From Cadophora sp. MPI-SDFR-AT-0126 (Eukaryota > Ascomycota > Leotiomycetes > Helotiales > Ploettnerulaceae), in contig JAGMVK010000002.1 in assembly GCA_020747065.1 (NCBI GenBank), positions 2,170,001-2,234,000 on the forward strand: DNA of 64,000 nucleotides, given 5' to 3'. The first letter of the stretch is position 1. The number at the start of each line of letters is the position of its first letter. A program made the position numbers and the translations under genes. Shown here piece after piece: positions 23,784 through 37,069 of this stretch. Under the pieces are notes generated by a model, which was not told where the DNA came from, ran no database searches, and saw nothing but the letters and a program-made list of their open reading frames with translations.

Positions 23784-25454
23784 CTTGTTGGAGGTGCGGC
23801 GTTGAGATTTGCTGATATATTCCAACGTAGCTATCGTCGTGACAACCCGGCTTGTATGAACGATTGGGTGAACGAGATAGCCTTTTAGGCGGCAGAAATC
23901 ACGATAACACGATCCAGCGTGATGGCATGGTAGATATGCTATTTCAACAAGAGTGATGACAGCTGTTTGGGATCAACAGACAACAGTAAAAGAAACAATC
24001 GGGATTGTGGAGCTCGAAGAAGACTTCGAGTTGCGAGGTCGCAGCCGGCTCTTTGTGTTGCGGAAGACCTGGACAAAGGCATAGGCACAAGATCACTGAA
24101 TGGGGAATGAAAGAAACTGAAAGATCATCGCACAAAGAACATGTTCACAGGGAAGAAAGGTCAAAAGTGTATGCAGACGTGAGTAAATACTGTAGTAATT
24201 CATTGTCTCTGGATTGCTCGTTGGAAGCTTGAAGTACTACAAGCCTTGGCAAGAAATATCACTGCCAGTCTAGGCGAAGCGCAACCGACAGATAATTATC
24301 AAGGACGCAGCGCTGGTTTGAACCATGAGGAAGCTCGATAGGCTGAGAACATTGAAGGACTTCCTTCTGTTTCTGTAGTAGACTTTGCTGAAGCAGTGCT
24401 TTGGAAGGCAGGCGTGCCTAGTATCTGAAATCGCACAATGTTAGCAAAACCATCAATGACAGTATTAGGCAAAATTGCGATATAAATGTGCAAAGGATCA
24501 GAAGGTCTCCAAGAGATCAACATTGTGCCGTAAACGGAACGTCAGAACAGGTCTGTAAATCTTGTGATTTTCATCATTTTGCGGAGGGCAGGTATTGCCT
24601 TGTGATGGAAAGGAACTAGAGAGGGGGTGGACATACCGATGTCAATATCTCATTAGCAGGGCTGTCAGAAGCTCCTGTGGTTGGTCAATGTTGAAAATCA
24701 TACGCCAGGTGACAGGAATGAAAGACTATGCGTCTTCAGATCGCCTGATCGCCTTGAGAAGCCCAGCTGTGTCAAGTAACCTTCATGGCAATGCGGAGCT
24801 GGGTGACAATCTCAATATGATGAAACGACATGTCGATGGCTAGGCAGCTCAAGTCATTGAAGGAGCTTAGTCCGGCCGTCCGTCAGTGCATGCCATGCTG
24901 TTGTTGAGGTTGTTGAGGATCATGAAGCAGGGGATGAAGATGATGATGAAGAAAAGCGATAAAATTTGGCCGCTGCAGAAACAAGTATTTATGGAGAAGA
25001 AGAAGGGTCTGCTCGGTTCGCGGGGTGGCTTTTACGGTAGTACGCATCAGGACTAGACTTGCTCGCTTGGCGGCTGTATCACTGCGTCAGAGGTGGGCAA
25101 GAAAGAAGGGGAGACGGGGATAATACGAGACCGAGACGGGCCAACCCAACCTAATCCAATCCATCCCAAACCAGGTACCCTCCCCTCCGTACAGAAAGCA
25201 GGAACAGGCGACCCGACCAGAACAAGAACAGAACCCCAACCTTTGCGGCATTGTCGTCATGCCCCGATAATGCTTGCTAATTGTTCACGACCCATTCACT
25301 CCCACGACGGCGACTCTGTTATTCCTGCTCGAGACTTCTCTTGTTACCCCTTATGGTCTCTAGACCTCGACACTCGTTAAAACTAGACCCGATCGCAAGT
25401 TTATGAGACAGAAAGTGCTATCGGAGTTTCCCCACGTCTCGAGAACCAGACAAA
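23784..25454. other. Divergent intergenic region before CPS1/DIP2
   Basis: 1.67 kb holding two promoters and leaders. Only small open frames (up to about 95 codons) without family features occur. A GATGAT/GAAGAA-rich purine stretch lies near 24905-24960. I see no RNA gene. Confidence 0.5.
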
Positions 25455-28400
25455 ATGGACGGAAGCCACCCCGAACTACAGCTGCAGTTGCAGCAGCTAG
25501 AACACGAACTAGAGGTCAGTTACAATATTTCCATGTGGGCCATGCGCCTGGGATTTTCTGCGGGTTGTGGCAGAGTGTGCTTTGGCCGAGGGGAATAGAC
25601 CTGGAGACATTGTGTCTTGATATTGTGGCTAACTTAAATATCCAGGAAGGCGATATCACACAAAAAGGGGAAGGAGAACAGAAGGAAGGTCTTGAGCGTT
25701 TGTGCTGACTGTGGCTCCAGATACCAGAAACGGCGCACAATTCTGCTCTCGCAATACCTTGGGGACTCAGCAGCTGCAGCGGATCTTAAGGGACTGCGTG
25801 TACACTCTCCAGATGATACTGCGCACCCTTCGAACGACGGATCGCGCAATGCCTCTTTAGCAGCTCTTAATGCGAATGCGAACGACTTTGGGGACCAATA
25901 CGATTCAAGACCCCCCATACCTCCCCAATCGCCCGCAAGATCGAATTCTGCTGGAAGGCTAGATACAATGGCGAGTGATTATGGCAGTTTTGCAACCAGT
26001 CGAGAGCACCAGCCAGGCTTTTCAGGACCTCCTAAGCAACTTCAATTAGGAGTTCCTGCTGTACAGAGAATGTCGTCTTACGGCAACGAGACTTTCCTAC
26101 CTTCCACATCTATGTTTGGGGGGAACTCTCCAGAACCGACAATGACCATGGCATCCTCGGTTTCTGGCGCAAACTATGCGTTCAATCCTGCATACCAAAC
26201 CGGATATGTACAGCAGCAACCAAACGAGTACGAAAGTCGAGCTGCCACAATGATGGATTCGCATGGCACAATGTTGGGAGAATCGCAGCAGGGATACTTC
26301 TCGGATTTTGCAGGCCAGCAAGGATATGAACATGGCCATTCAAATTCTTATGGCGGAGGACCTCACAGGTATTCATCTAGCGATGCATTTTCGCCAACAG
26401 CGGCAATGGCTCCGCCGATGTTGACGACTAATGACCTGCCTCCACCTGCTGCGCTCGAATACCAGATGCCTCTGGAACCGCGAGACGTGCCATTCGCCGT
26501 CTACGATCCCCACGATGCTAACACACCAATGTCTAAATTCGACAATATCGGGGCGGTCCTCAGACACCGTTCACGGACAAATGGAAAAAGACCTGCATAC
26601 TGGGTTTTAGATGCCAGGGGAAAGGAAATCGCATCTATCACGTGGGACAAACTCACTAGTCGCGCAGAGAAGGTCGCACAAGTCATCAGAGATAAAAGCT
26701 CTCTGTATCGTGGCGATAGAGTTGCGTTGATCTACAGGGATACGGAGATCATCGATTTTGCTATCGCTCTACTGGGCTGCTTCATTGCTGGTGTTGTGGC
26801 TGTACCCATTAACGACCTTGAGGACTATGCCAAGCTTAACGTCATATTAACATCTACACAAGCACATCTTGCACTTACAACCGACAATAATTTGAAAGCA
26901 TTTCAGCGGGATATTACGACACAGAAACTCAACTGGCCTAGAGGAGTAGAATGGTGGAAGACAAATGAGTTTGGCAGTTGGCATCCAAAGAAGAAGGACG
27001 AGACGCCAGCCCTCGCAGTTCCAGACCTTGCGTACATTGAGTTTTCGCGAGCTCCGACAGGAGATCTTCGTGGAGTCGTTATGAGCCATCGCACAATCAT
27101 GCATCAAATGGCATGTCTTTCTGCAATATTCTCAACTGTGCCAACAGGTGCAGCGGGAGATACTTTCCATACCGGACTCAGAGACAAGAATGGGAGACTC
27201 ATGGCTGGTAGCAACAACCAGAGTGAAATTCTCTTGTCATATCTTGATCCACGACAGGGGATCGGCATGATCCTAGGCGTTTTGTTGACTGTATACGGTG
27301 GTCACACCACAGTCTGGATGGAGAACAAGGCCGTGGAGACTCCGGGTCTTTATGCGCATCTGATCACCAAGTACAAGGCAACATTGATGTTGGCAGATTA
27401 TCCCGGCCTAAAAAGAGCTGCATACAACTATCAACAAGATCCCATGACCACCAGAAATTACAAAAAAGGGATGGAACCAAATTTTCAGCATGTCAAGATG
27501 TGCTTGATAGATGCTTTGACAGTCGATAGCGAGTTTCATGAAGTATTGGCAGATAGGTGGCTTCGGCCCATGCGAAATCCCAGAGCGCGAGAACTGGTCG
27601 CTCCAATGTTATGTTTGCCAGAACATGGAGGCATGGTGATTAGTATGAGGGATTGGCTCGGTGGTGAAGAGCGGATGGGTTGCCCTCTCAAGCTTGACAT
27701 GGGCACGGATGACGACTCCATTGAGGAAAAAGCAGAGGACAAGGAGAAAGAGCAGTCACCTGCGAACGGATTTGGAAGCTTGATCGGTGGAGGCACCACC
27801 ACCAAGGTACAAAATATTGAGAGAACTGAATTAAGTGAGGTTCTACTGGACCGCGAGGCTCTCAAAACAAACGAGGTTGTCGTTGTCGCTATTGGAGAAG
27901 AGGCCCGAAAGAAAGCTGGGAGTGAGCCGGGAACGGTGCGAGTGGGTGCATTTGGCTTCCCGATACCCGACGCCACCCTCGCTGTGGTAGATCCTGAGAC
28001 AGGTTTGCTTGCTACACCCCATTCCGTGGGTGAAATTTGGGTCGATTCCCCCTCACTTTCTGGGGGCTTCTGGGCGCTGCCGAAGCATACAGAAACGATC
28101 TTCCATGCTCGACCTTACAAGTTTGAGCAGGGTGATCCCACACCTATGATGGTTGAACCTGAATTCTTGAGGACTGGTCTCCTAGGCACTGTTATCGAAG
28201 GAAAGATCTTCGTCCTGGGCTTGTACGAGGACCGCATCCGGCAAAAGGTTGAGTGGGTCGAACATGGCCACGAAGTTGCCGAGCATCGTTACTTCTTCGT
28301 TCAACACATCATTGTGACTATTATGAAGAATGTGCCGAAGATCTACGATTGCTCTGCCTTTGATGTTTTTGTCAACGATGAGCATCTGCCTATAGTGCTG

Positions 28401-31307
28401 CTGGAATCTCAGTCAGCTTCAACCGCACCCGTCACCTCGGGTGGGCCTCCCCGACAACTTGATACCGCGCTCCTCGACTCCCTCTCGGAAAGGTGCATGG
28501 AAGTCCTGATGCAGGAACACCATCTGAGGGTGTACTGCGTCATGATCACTGCACCAAACACACTTCCAAAGGTCCTGAAGAACGGAAGGAGAGAGATCGG
28601 GAACATGCTTTGCAGGCGCGAGTTTGATCTTGGTAATCTCCCATGTGTTCACGTCAAATTTGGAGTTGAGCGAGCTGTTCTCAACTTGCCCATTGGTGTC
28701 GATCCCATTGGAGGTATCTGGTCTCCACTGGCTTCTCAGACACGCGAAGACATCCTTTCCCCCGGCGACAAGCAATACTCTGGTATTGATCGCCGTGAGG
28801 TTGTCATTGACGATCGTACATCTACTCCTCTGAATAATTTCTCTAGTATAGTTGATTTGCTGCAATGGCGAGTCGCACGGCAAGCGGAAGAATTGTCGTA
28901 CTGCACCATTGACGGCAGAGGTAAGGAAGGGAAGGGGATTACTTGGAAGAAGTTCGACACCAAAGTGGCTGCTGTCGCCATGTACTTGAAGAACAAGGTG
29001 AAAGTCCGATCTGGCGACCACTTGATTCTCATGTATACACATTCCGAGGACTTTGTCTATGCAACACATGCCTGCTTCTGCCTCGGTGCTACGGCAATTC
29101 CGATGGCACCGCTGGATCAGAATCGTCTGAACGAGGATGCTCCAGCTTTCTTGCACATGGTGGCTGACTACGGAGTCAAAGCTGTGTTGGTCAACCAAGA
29201 AGTCGACCATCTTATGAAACAAAAGCCGGTATCGCAACACATCAAGCAATCAGCACAAGTGCTGAAAGTAGCGGTCCCAAACATCTACAACACAACCAAA
29301 CCTCCAAAGCAGAACAATGGGTGTAGAGATCTCGGCCTTACAATGCAACCAGCTTGGGTTCAGCCTGGATATCCAGTCCTGGTGTGGACCTACTGGACCC
29401 CGGATCAGCGGCGAATTGCTGTACAGATCGGACATGACACTATCATGGGCATGTGCAAGGTACAAAAAGAAACTTGTCAGATGACGAGTTCCAGGCCAGT
29501 CTTGGGTTGTGTCCGAAGCACGAGCGGTCTAGGCTTTATCCACACATGTTTGATGGGCATATTTGTCGGCGCGCCAACTTACTTGGTCTCTCCTGTTGAA
29601 TTCGCCCAGAATCCGATCTCGCTCTTCTTAACCTTATCAAGGTATAAGATCAAAGACACTTATGCTACGCCTCAAATGCTTGACCATGCTATGGCGATTA
29701 TGCCAGGTAAAGGGTTTGCTTTGCACGAGCTGAAGAATATGATGATCTCTGCCGAAGGTCGACCACGTGTAGATGTTTTCCAGAAAGTCCGCCTTCACTT
29801 CGCTCAGACTGGTCTTGATCGCACTGCCATCAACACCATCTACTCTCATGTTCTCAATCCAATGATTGCGTCGCGCTCATACATGTGCATCGAACCGATT
29901 GAGCTGTGGTTGGACACGCAGGCTTTGAGACGGGGTATGATTTACCCTGTGGACCCTGAAACGGAGCCCAAAGCCCTGCTCCTCCAAGATTCGGGAATGG
30001 TTCCCGTTTCAACCCAGATTGCGATTGTCAATCCAGAAAGCCGGACTCTTTGCCACGAAGGCGAGTACGGCGAGATCTGGGTAGAGTCGGAAGCATGTGT
30101 GAAATCGTTCTATGGCTCCAAGGATCCTTTCGATGCTGAGAGATTTGATGGCCGCACTACTGATGGCGATCCAAACGTTCAATATGTCCGTACAGGAGAT
30201 CTAGGGTTCTTGCACAATGTTAGCCGGCCAATCGGTCCCAACGGTGCCCAAGTCGACATGCAAGTGCTCTTCGTCCTGGGCAGTATCGGTGAGACGTTTG
30301 AGATCAATGGGCTTAGTCACTTCCCCATGGATATCGAGTACTCAATTGAAAAGTGCCATCGCAATATCGTCCCTGGAGGCTCGTAAGTAGACCGCTCCTC
30401 ATTTCGAATAAAGCTGACAAACTTCAGCGCTGTCTTCCAAGCTGGCGGCCTCATAGTCGTTCTGGTCGAAGTGGGCAGAAAGGCATACCTAGCTTCCATT
30501 GTTCCTGTTATCGTTAATGCAATCCTCAACGAACACCAAATCGTTGTTGATATCGTGGCATTCGTTAATAAAGGCGATTTCCCACGATCCAGACTTGGTG
30601 AGAAGCAAAGAGGCAAGATACTGGCCAGTTGGGTGCAACGCAAAATGCGTACCATGGCACAGTTTGGAATTCGAGATGCAGATTCTGGTCTTTCTGATGT
30701 CACCGAAACTATTGAGCCTCGCAGTGGCGTCGGCAGTGTCAGGAATGGAAGTGTGATAGCAAGCAGTCTTCGCCATGTAGAATCAGCTCCTCAGATCATC
30801 GAACAGCGCGAACACGAACGCCAACAAACGCAGGCTCAAAACAGCTTCGCTCCATTACCAACTGGCATTTCAGAGATGCCAGCGCAGAACTACAACGACT
30901 CTATCGTCGGCTCCCCAATCAAGGGAGAGAACGGAACCTCTACTAAGAGTGATGATACTCCAACAGATACTCGTCACAACAATCACTTTGAGCTTCCAAC
31001 TCACAACTACTCACCTGAGAAGACTAGCTTCCTAGACGGGTCCAACGATTTCCAGGTTCCCGGCTTCGAAACATCTAATGCTCCTCAAGCCTCTCCGCCT
31101 CGTGTCGGACCAAAGCCAGGCATGAGCCCTCAGATCAATCTCCCAGCAGTTGAAGGACGTGAAGGTGACCTGTGGAGTCTACCCAGTCAGCAATCTCGAG
31201 GTGGCGGAGGCGGCGGGTTGAGAGTCCAGAATGCATCGAGTGATGATGAGAATGATGATTGGAAGAACGATGCAATCATGCACATGAACTTAGCAGGAAG
31301 GAACTAA
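25455..31307 (+). CDS. CPS1: CPS1/DIP2-type protein: DMAP1-binding-like N-terminus plus two adenylate-forming domains
   Basis: Proposed CDS is join(25455..25514,25646..25668,25721..30382,30428..31307), about 1874 residues. The N-terminus MDGSHPELQLQLQQLEHELE joins to EGDITQKG and YQKRRTILLSQYLG, the short DMAP1-binding-like helix known in DIP2. A disordered Gln/Ser/Pro-rich stretch follows to about residue 300. Two FAAL-like AMP-binding domains come next, starting near 309 (AYWVLDARGKEIASITWDKL) and near 1066 (LSYCTIDGRGKEGKGITWKKF). DIP2 proteins are linked to diacylglycerol homeostasis, and fungal CPS1 has been reported as a virulence factor in plant pathogens. The tail after about 1680 is disordered and ends SSDDENDDWKNDAIMH. 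The second intron (25669-25720) has GG in place of a GT donor. Retaining it meets a stop at 25706-25708, so the N-terminus depends on unusual splicing or a base error. Confidence 0.9.
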
Positions 31308-32889
31308 ATACCAGATACGTGCTCGCTTACTTGCATGCATGCATCAGAAATGGTTTAGATGATATATGGTCAGTGATCAGCGGGTGTATATTGTTAGGTA
31401 ATGAATGTTATGATGGATGTGCTTGGATTCTCTTCGAAGAGTGGATGGATGGCGTAGGTGTTGTCTTTATGTCTATATCATAGGTGGGGGCAGCATGAAT
31501 GCGGTTTCGCGTGCATAATGAAAGATGCGCTTTTTTCTGTGAACAGTAGTCTATAGACTTGTGACCCTCGACATTGTTCGTAAAAGTATCTTTTGCATTT
31601 CAGGAGGCATTTGCCTAGAAGCTTATTGTTTTCTCTTTGCTCAGTTCTGGTTTCTCGGTATTTCATTTTTCTTTAGCCTTTTCTCAAGAAGTATCTGCTC
31701 CCGAATGTGCCTTTCGGCTGATCATAAGCTTCTAGATTCTGGACAGAGGAGAGAATACCCGACTTTTCGCAAGCAGATTATTTGTTTATTTTGGCTCCCA
31801 AGCTGTCGCAATTTACGCCCTCACTTATTTCGAGAATTCTGCTTTCGGGGTCACTAAATCACAGAACACTGGTGAGAAATAGATAGAAGCCCCCTATCAA
31901 TGGAAGCCTATGTATCCGCGTATTCAGTTGTCTCTTTGTTGTTATAGATAGATATGAAGTAAAGACAAAGACTCTTGAGGACAAGAACGAGGGCTTCTGC
32001 ATCCTTCGGTTTAGCCTCAGTCTCTCACTTCCTGCTTCTGCCTGGTTTCACCTACTTGCACTATTACGACTTGCTCGACACGTCACGCACATCTAGGTAC
32101 ATATGCTGTGACTCGGCTGTTTCTACTTCGTGAAACCAAGCGACAGAAGGGTAGGAAGACGCCTCATCCAGTTCAAATCGCTTTTTGGGAGTCCTGCAAG
32201 CGTCCTCTGACATTGCATTCCTCAGAACAAAAGTTCTTGAGCAAGACACGACAGCGTGCTTACTAACAAGCTTTCCCAACCCTCCGGAATCGAATAAGCT
32301 CTTGGCTCTCAACAAGGTTCACTCTTGTTTAGTGTGATTGAGGCTTTTCGCTACGCTGACAGGGAGCCTGGCTGAATGAAGGGTTCGGCATTCCGAAGAA
32401 GTCTCAACTACGCAAGATCCTTTTTTACTACGCACAAATCTCGGCGTACAAATAGACTTCTTTCTTCATCATTTCTTCCGGCTCCTTCAAGCATCTACGC
32501 TTCTTTGCCTGAAGGGGGCTGGCTTTCGAAAGCATCTGTCCATCACGTGGATTGTTGCCCGTCTTAGTCCAGGTAGCTGCCCCTCATCCCTCATCCCTCA
32601 TCCCTCCCCCTCCAGGTCGCTCCTCCGCGTGCCGTTTTTGTCTCTTGTCAGCACCAGCCAGCCAGCCTGCCTTTCATCTCAGGTCACACAACGCAACACA
32701 ACAAAACACAACACCAGCCTCGGAACGCTGCATTAAGCACGAACCCTCGAAGCCGCAGCCTTAAAGGCATTGTTCTTTGTTCTCGCCACCCACACAATCA
32801 CTCACCTATTCCCTTCCGATCTTTTTGGTTTCTGATTCTGTCTCATCGAAGACCGAACATCGCGCGCGATACAGGGCGCTGAAAGTGCG
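31308..32889. other. Intergenic region
   Basis: 1.58 kb holding the CPS1 3' region and the phosphodiesterase promoter. A CCCTCAT-type repeat lies at 32581-32610 and AACAC/AAAACAC repeats at about 32690-32715. The largest open frames here (under 100 codons) are not convincing. Confidence 0.5.
32581..32610 (+). repeat. Short tandem repeat, CCCTCAT unit
   Basis: About four copies of a CCCTCAT-like heptamer in the pyrimidine-rich leader/promoter of the phosphodiesterase gene. Confidence 0.6.
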
Positions 32890-35222
32890 ATGGCGATTAC
32901 GAGCGACGAGATGCCGGCTATGCATGTCGTTGTTTTGGTGAGTACAATATGCTTCACGCTTCATTCTCCAATTAATAATGCCCCTTCCCTTCCTACCGCA
33001 CAGATCGACTCGACTCGACTCGGCTTCAACGGCTACCTGCAGCTGTCTTACATCAAGTTGCTTTGTCCCTTGTTTCCACATTCATCAACACAACGCAACT
33101 ATCTGGTAACTGCCTTTGCGGTCCTCGGGTTCATCACGTGCGGTTACTTGGGAGCTCCATTAATCATGAATGCGATACTCGAGAATTCGTTTAGATTGTT
33201 TGGAAGAGCTCAAGCTAATATGGAAATGTGCAGGGCGCTGGCGGCGGTCCCGATGAAGCAGATACTACAGCCTTTCTTGTTCGCCCAACAGCTGCTGGAG
33301 TAAGTACAACACCTTCAATTCCATTCATCCACATTTTCAGGTCGCTTCTTGAAATCGCGCTCCGATTGTTTTGGAGACATTCAATGACCCGTCTATTTCC
33401 GTCAAGCAGTAACCAGAGCTAACATTTCTCAAGTGGGGCAAGGGCAGTGTTATGGGTGTCGACGGCGGTGTCGGTATTTCAAAGATGAAGAAGATTCTAA
33501 AGAAGCACAAGGTGATCGTTCATTCCAAGAACGGAAAGCAAACCAATGGAGCTACTTTGATCGATGGACCATTTGAAGGACTCGACATACCCCACGTCAG
33601 TCCCGGCGCAAATGCAAGATACATGTATGTGGAGCTCATTGACGCTTTTCTCTTCACGCACCCTCACAGTGAGTCTCCAATATCCCTACAGCCTTTTGGT
33701 ATCGTCGATCTTCCCTGACATGACGATACTGTTAGTGGATCATATCGCCGGTGCCGTGATCAATACTGCGGTCAATGGTTTGACAAGACAGAAGCGTTAC
33801 GCTGGCCTGCCCAATACTATCGAGGGTCTCAAAAACCATATCTTCAATGGCGTCATTTGGCCAAATCTGACCGATGAGAACAACGGTGCTGGAATGGTCA
33901 GCTATGTCAGATTGGTCGAAGGAGGATCCCCTGCAGCTGGAGAGGGTGACAGCAAAGGCTATGTCGACATCGTTCCTGGTCTAGGTGTCAAAGCTCTCAG
34001 CATCAGTCATGGTATGTTGGGACAACCATTCCCCCCCCCCCCCCCCCCTTCTTGTCCGATTATGATGAGATTTTCTAGAGATATATCTCATCATTTTCAA
34101 GACCTTTACATCTTGACAATTACTGACCACCCCATCACCGTAGGCACTTGTATGGAACGTCATCCCCGTCGTGGATCGACCCCACTACCCTCCCCATCTC
34201 ATGCCGACAATCAACACCTTGGTTCATCCTTCCCGAATACTCGTATGGCTCGAAGCGACTCCAATGCTTCCGCAAATTTAGATCCGTCGGTACCAAGACT
34301 TACTGGCCTCAGCCATCAAACCATCCAGTGTGTCTACAATAGCACCGCGTTCTTCATTCGGGACACGAACAGTGGCAGGGAGATCATCATATTTGGAGAT
34401 GTGGAGCCTGACTCGATTTCCATGTTACCCAGAAACGAGAATGTCTGGGCTATGGCTGCGCCAAAGATTGTTTCTGGACACCTGACAGCAATCTTTATCG
34501 AGTGTTCGTATGATGACAGTCGCGAAGACGATCAGCTTTTCGGCCACATGACGCCTTCTCACTTGATGGTTGAGTTGAAGAATTTAGCGGATATGGTAGC
34601 GAGAAGCAGAAATAGTGAGCTGCACAGCCAGACTATGTCGCCAAAGAGGAAAAGAACCAGGTCAGTACTCTTTTTTTCCAAACATATCCTTACCACTGTC
34701 TCGGATCCTATGACGTTTATAACCCGTTACTGACTCACCAATAGTAATGGTAATGGTTCGATGTCTGCGGCAAAGGCATTGCGCCAGGAATCACCAGCTC
34801 GATCTGACAGTCCTGGTAGACAAACCGTATTCCGATCACCACAAAAGGTCGAGAAAAATTATACCCGTCCCGGACGACGACATGCACTCTCTGGACCCTC
34901 TCAGACACCAGCTGGTAACAAATCACAAGAAGACAGAGCTGAAGAAAAGCTATCCCGGCCATTAGATGGTCTCAAAATTATCATCACACATATCAAGAAC
35001 GAGCTTGATGATGAGAGGGATGCTGTAAGGAAGCCACAATTCTCTTTCTAAAAATGTTTCAAGACTCTCTGAAAACATGTAATTTTCTCCCCCTCGTCGG
35101 GCCCTTGCTAACTTTGTCGTCAGCCCGAAATCATTCGCAAGCAGCTCCGTGACTTAGAAAAGGAAGCCGGTCTGGGCTGCGAAGTCATCGTGTCTCACTC
35201 CGGCCAAGCACTGTACTTTTAA
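32890..35222 (+). CDS. PDE1: Low-affinity (class II) 3',5'-cyclic-nucleotide phosphodiesterase
   Basis: Proposed CDS has seven exons: join(32890..32937,33234..33299,33434..33668,33736..34011,34144..34660,34745..35024,35124..35222), about 506 residues. All six joins keep frame. It hydrolyses cAMP and so tunes PKA signalling. The metallo-beta-lactamase-like metal motif reads HPHMDHIAGAVINTA after splicing (intron 33669-33735 cuts inside it), matching the HxHxDH motif of class II enzymes. Other family marks are the N-terminal VVVLGAGGGPDEADTTAFLV, VMGVDGG, LPNTIEGLKNHIFNGVIWPNL, SISHG, FIRD...IIIFGDVEPD, IFIECSYDDSREDDQLFGHMTPSHLM and the C-terminal KIIITHIKNELDD ... EAGLGCEVIVS. A disordered Arg/Ser insert precedes the C-terminal segment. 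The introns are long for this window; the first is 296 bp. The fourth carries an 18-C run. Confidence 0.93.
34031..34048 (+). repeat. Poly-C run in phosphodiesterase intron 4
   Basis: Eighteen consecutive C bases inside the predicted intron 34012-34143, between donor GTATGT and a CACCGTAG acceptor. It is likely length-variable and prone to read errors. Confidence 0.9.
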
Positions 35223-37069
35223 ATCACCTGCACACGGAGTTAAGGTCTACACGGATGGGAATGCGGTCTGGTGTCGGCCTGTATATGGATGTATTGTATG
35301 AACAGCGCGGCGTTGTGGTTCTGGTTCGGCTCTGACATACTCTGGCTGGCGTTTTTTGCGACTAAGGGTAGGGCGGATATGGGGCTCTTTTATGGACAGT
35401 GGAGTTTACAGGCCAGGATGGATGTGGTGAGTGCGTCCGGTCTTTGATGCAATCTAGAGCAGGCGAGAAGCAGCTGTGGAGTAGTGGATCCTCTTCGCAA
35501 AGTCAAAAGAAGAACGGACGAAATTTGATAAGGTTGAATTTCGTGAAGCTCTGGAGCCTATGAAGTATCATTTTCGAATTTCGGTGCAACGCCAAACTGT
35601 AAGTGGAGATAAGATGTCGCTGGAAAACGCTACCAGTGCCTTGAATGCTCAGAGCGATTGGCGACGTTCGCACTGTCAGCACTGCCAGCTCAAGCTGCTG
35701 TCGTTCTCACCTTCGGTCATTTCCATACCAGGAAATGTCCAGCCTGAGTATTTTGAATTCAGGACAACACATGCTGTAGTGCCAAGTCTCACTGATTTCA
35801 CGCATTGAGAATGAAAACAGAGACCGCACGCAGTGGAAGGGTTCTCAACTCATGCTGTAATCTTGAAATATTAAGTTGATGGCAAAAACAACGGCAAAGG
35901 CAAAAGCAATGAGTTTGTGTCGAAGAGGGTCGTATTTCACCTCTGATTATGCCTTTCTCTGTCCTCTGTCTCTGCTTTGCTATCTGAGGGGGATTTTACC
36001 TTCGGAAGAATTTCAGGTTGTTCGGTGACGATTTGTCTGTATCACATTGTATCCTCTAGATCAAGTGTATATATCTATCGTTAATACATTAATATTTTAC
36101 CAATCTGGTTTTAGCCTACATTTGTAACATGTAGATATCCATAATAGATTTTAATCGCTTTTGCTGCTTGGTTTTGCAACCATCTGTGGGAGCTGCAGAT
36201 CGAATGATTACGATGATAGGCTCCACAAGCTACTAATTATTTCGACATCTTAATCACCATCAGAGCTCCATGTAATTCAGTTATCTGGTTAGTTCCTCTA
36301 TCGGAAATGCCAATAGTTCATATGCTATTCAATGTACAATTCTCTTCACGAGGAGATTACCAAACCGCGACCTCTGCTACACACTGCCATATGCGCACAC
36401 CTCTTGCGATACTTACCCACTGTCCACTCGAAGAAATGTAAGTATGATCACCCAGGGAAGACCTTGGGCCACGAGAAACTAAAATGGGTATTCTCACAAT
36501 CCACTCGCCGCGAGCGATTTAAGCCAAGACAAAAGACCATGAACTTGTCAAACCCCAAATTCAAGCTCCTTCCTGTCATCTAGCACGAGCTGCACTTCAA
36601 TTACTCTAGACATCAAACAACCAATAAAACCCGTCCTATTCCTCGCTCCTCGCCCCGAGCCTAGATCATCATGTCGAGCAACTGTAGGAAAGCTGGCAAC
36701 AACAATTAAGCGAGATCCACCCCCTTTTTCACAATAGCAACAAAAGTCGCTAGCGAAGCACAATAGGACCAGGAATCAATGAATGCTTTGAATACTTTAT
36801 CATTGTTGAGCAGTGAGAGGAGAGATACAAGAATGATTGCTCCCATTTGAACTCAAGCTTCCTTTCTTCTTTTCCTTTCTGCTTGAGCAACAGACAGACC
36901 CACGTACGTATCTCGATCTTCACCATATCGCATCACAACTTTGACTTCAGTCACTTCACAAGCAAAGCAACGACTTCTGTCTACCACCATACAGCTTCTT
37001 CATATCCTCATCCTACACCAACACATTTCTCCCTTTCTTCCTCTCTCTCATCACATCACATCACCAAAA
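35223..37069. other. Intergenic region
   Basis: 1.85 kb between two plus-strand genes. The left part is the 3' region of the phosphodiesterase gene. A moderately AT-rich part lies at about 36050-36300. From about 36845 the sequence is pyrimidine-rich (CTTTC, CTCTC), as expected for the leader of the next gene. Small open frames (82-83 codons) have no recognisable features. Confidence 0.5.

Noticed and set aside
28419..29249. 276-codon open frame antisense to CPS1/DIP2
   Set aside because: It is entirely inside the strongly supported CPS1 coding region on the other strand and lacks family features.
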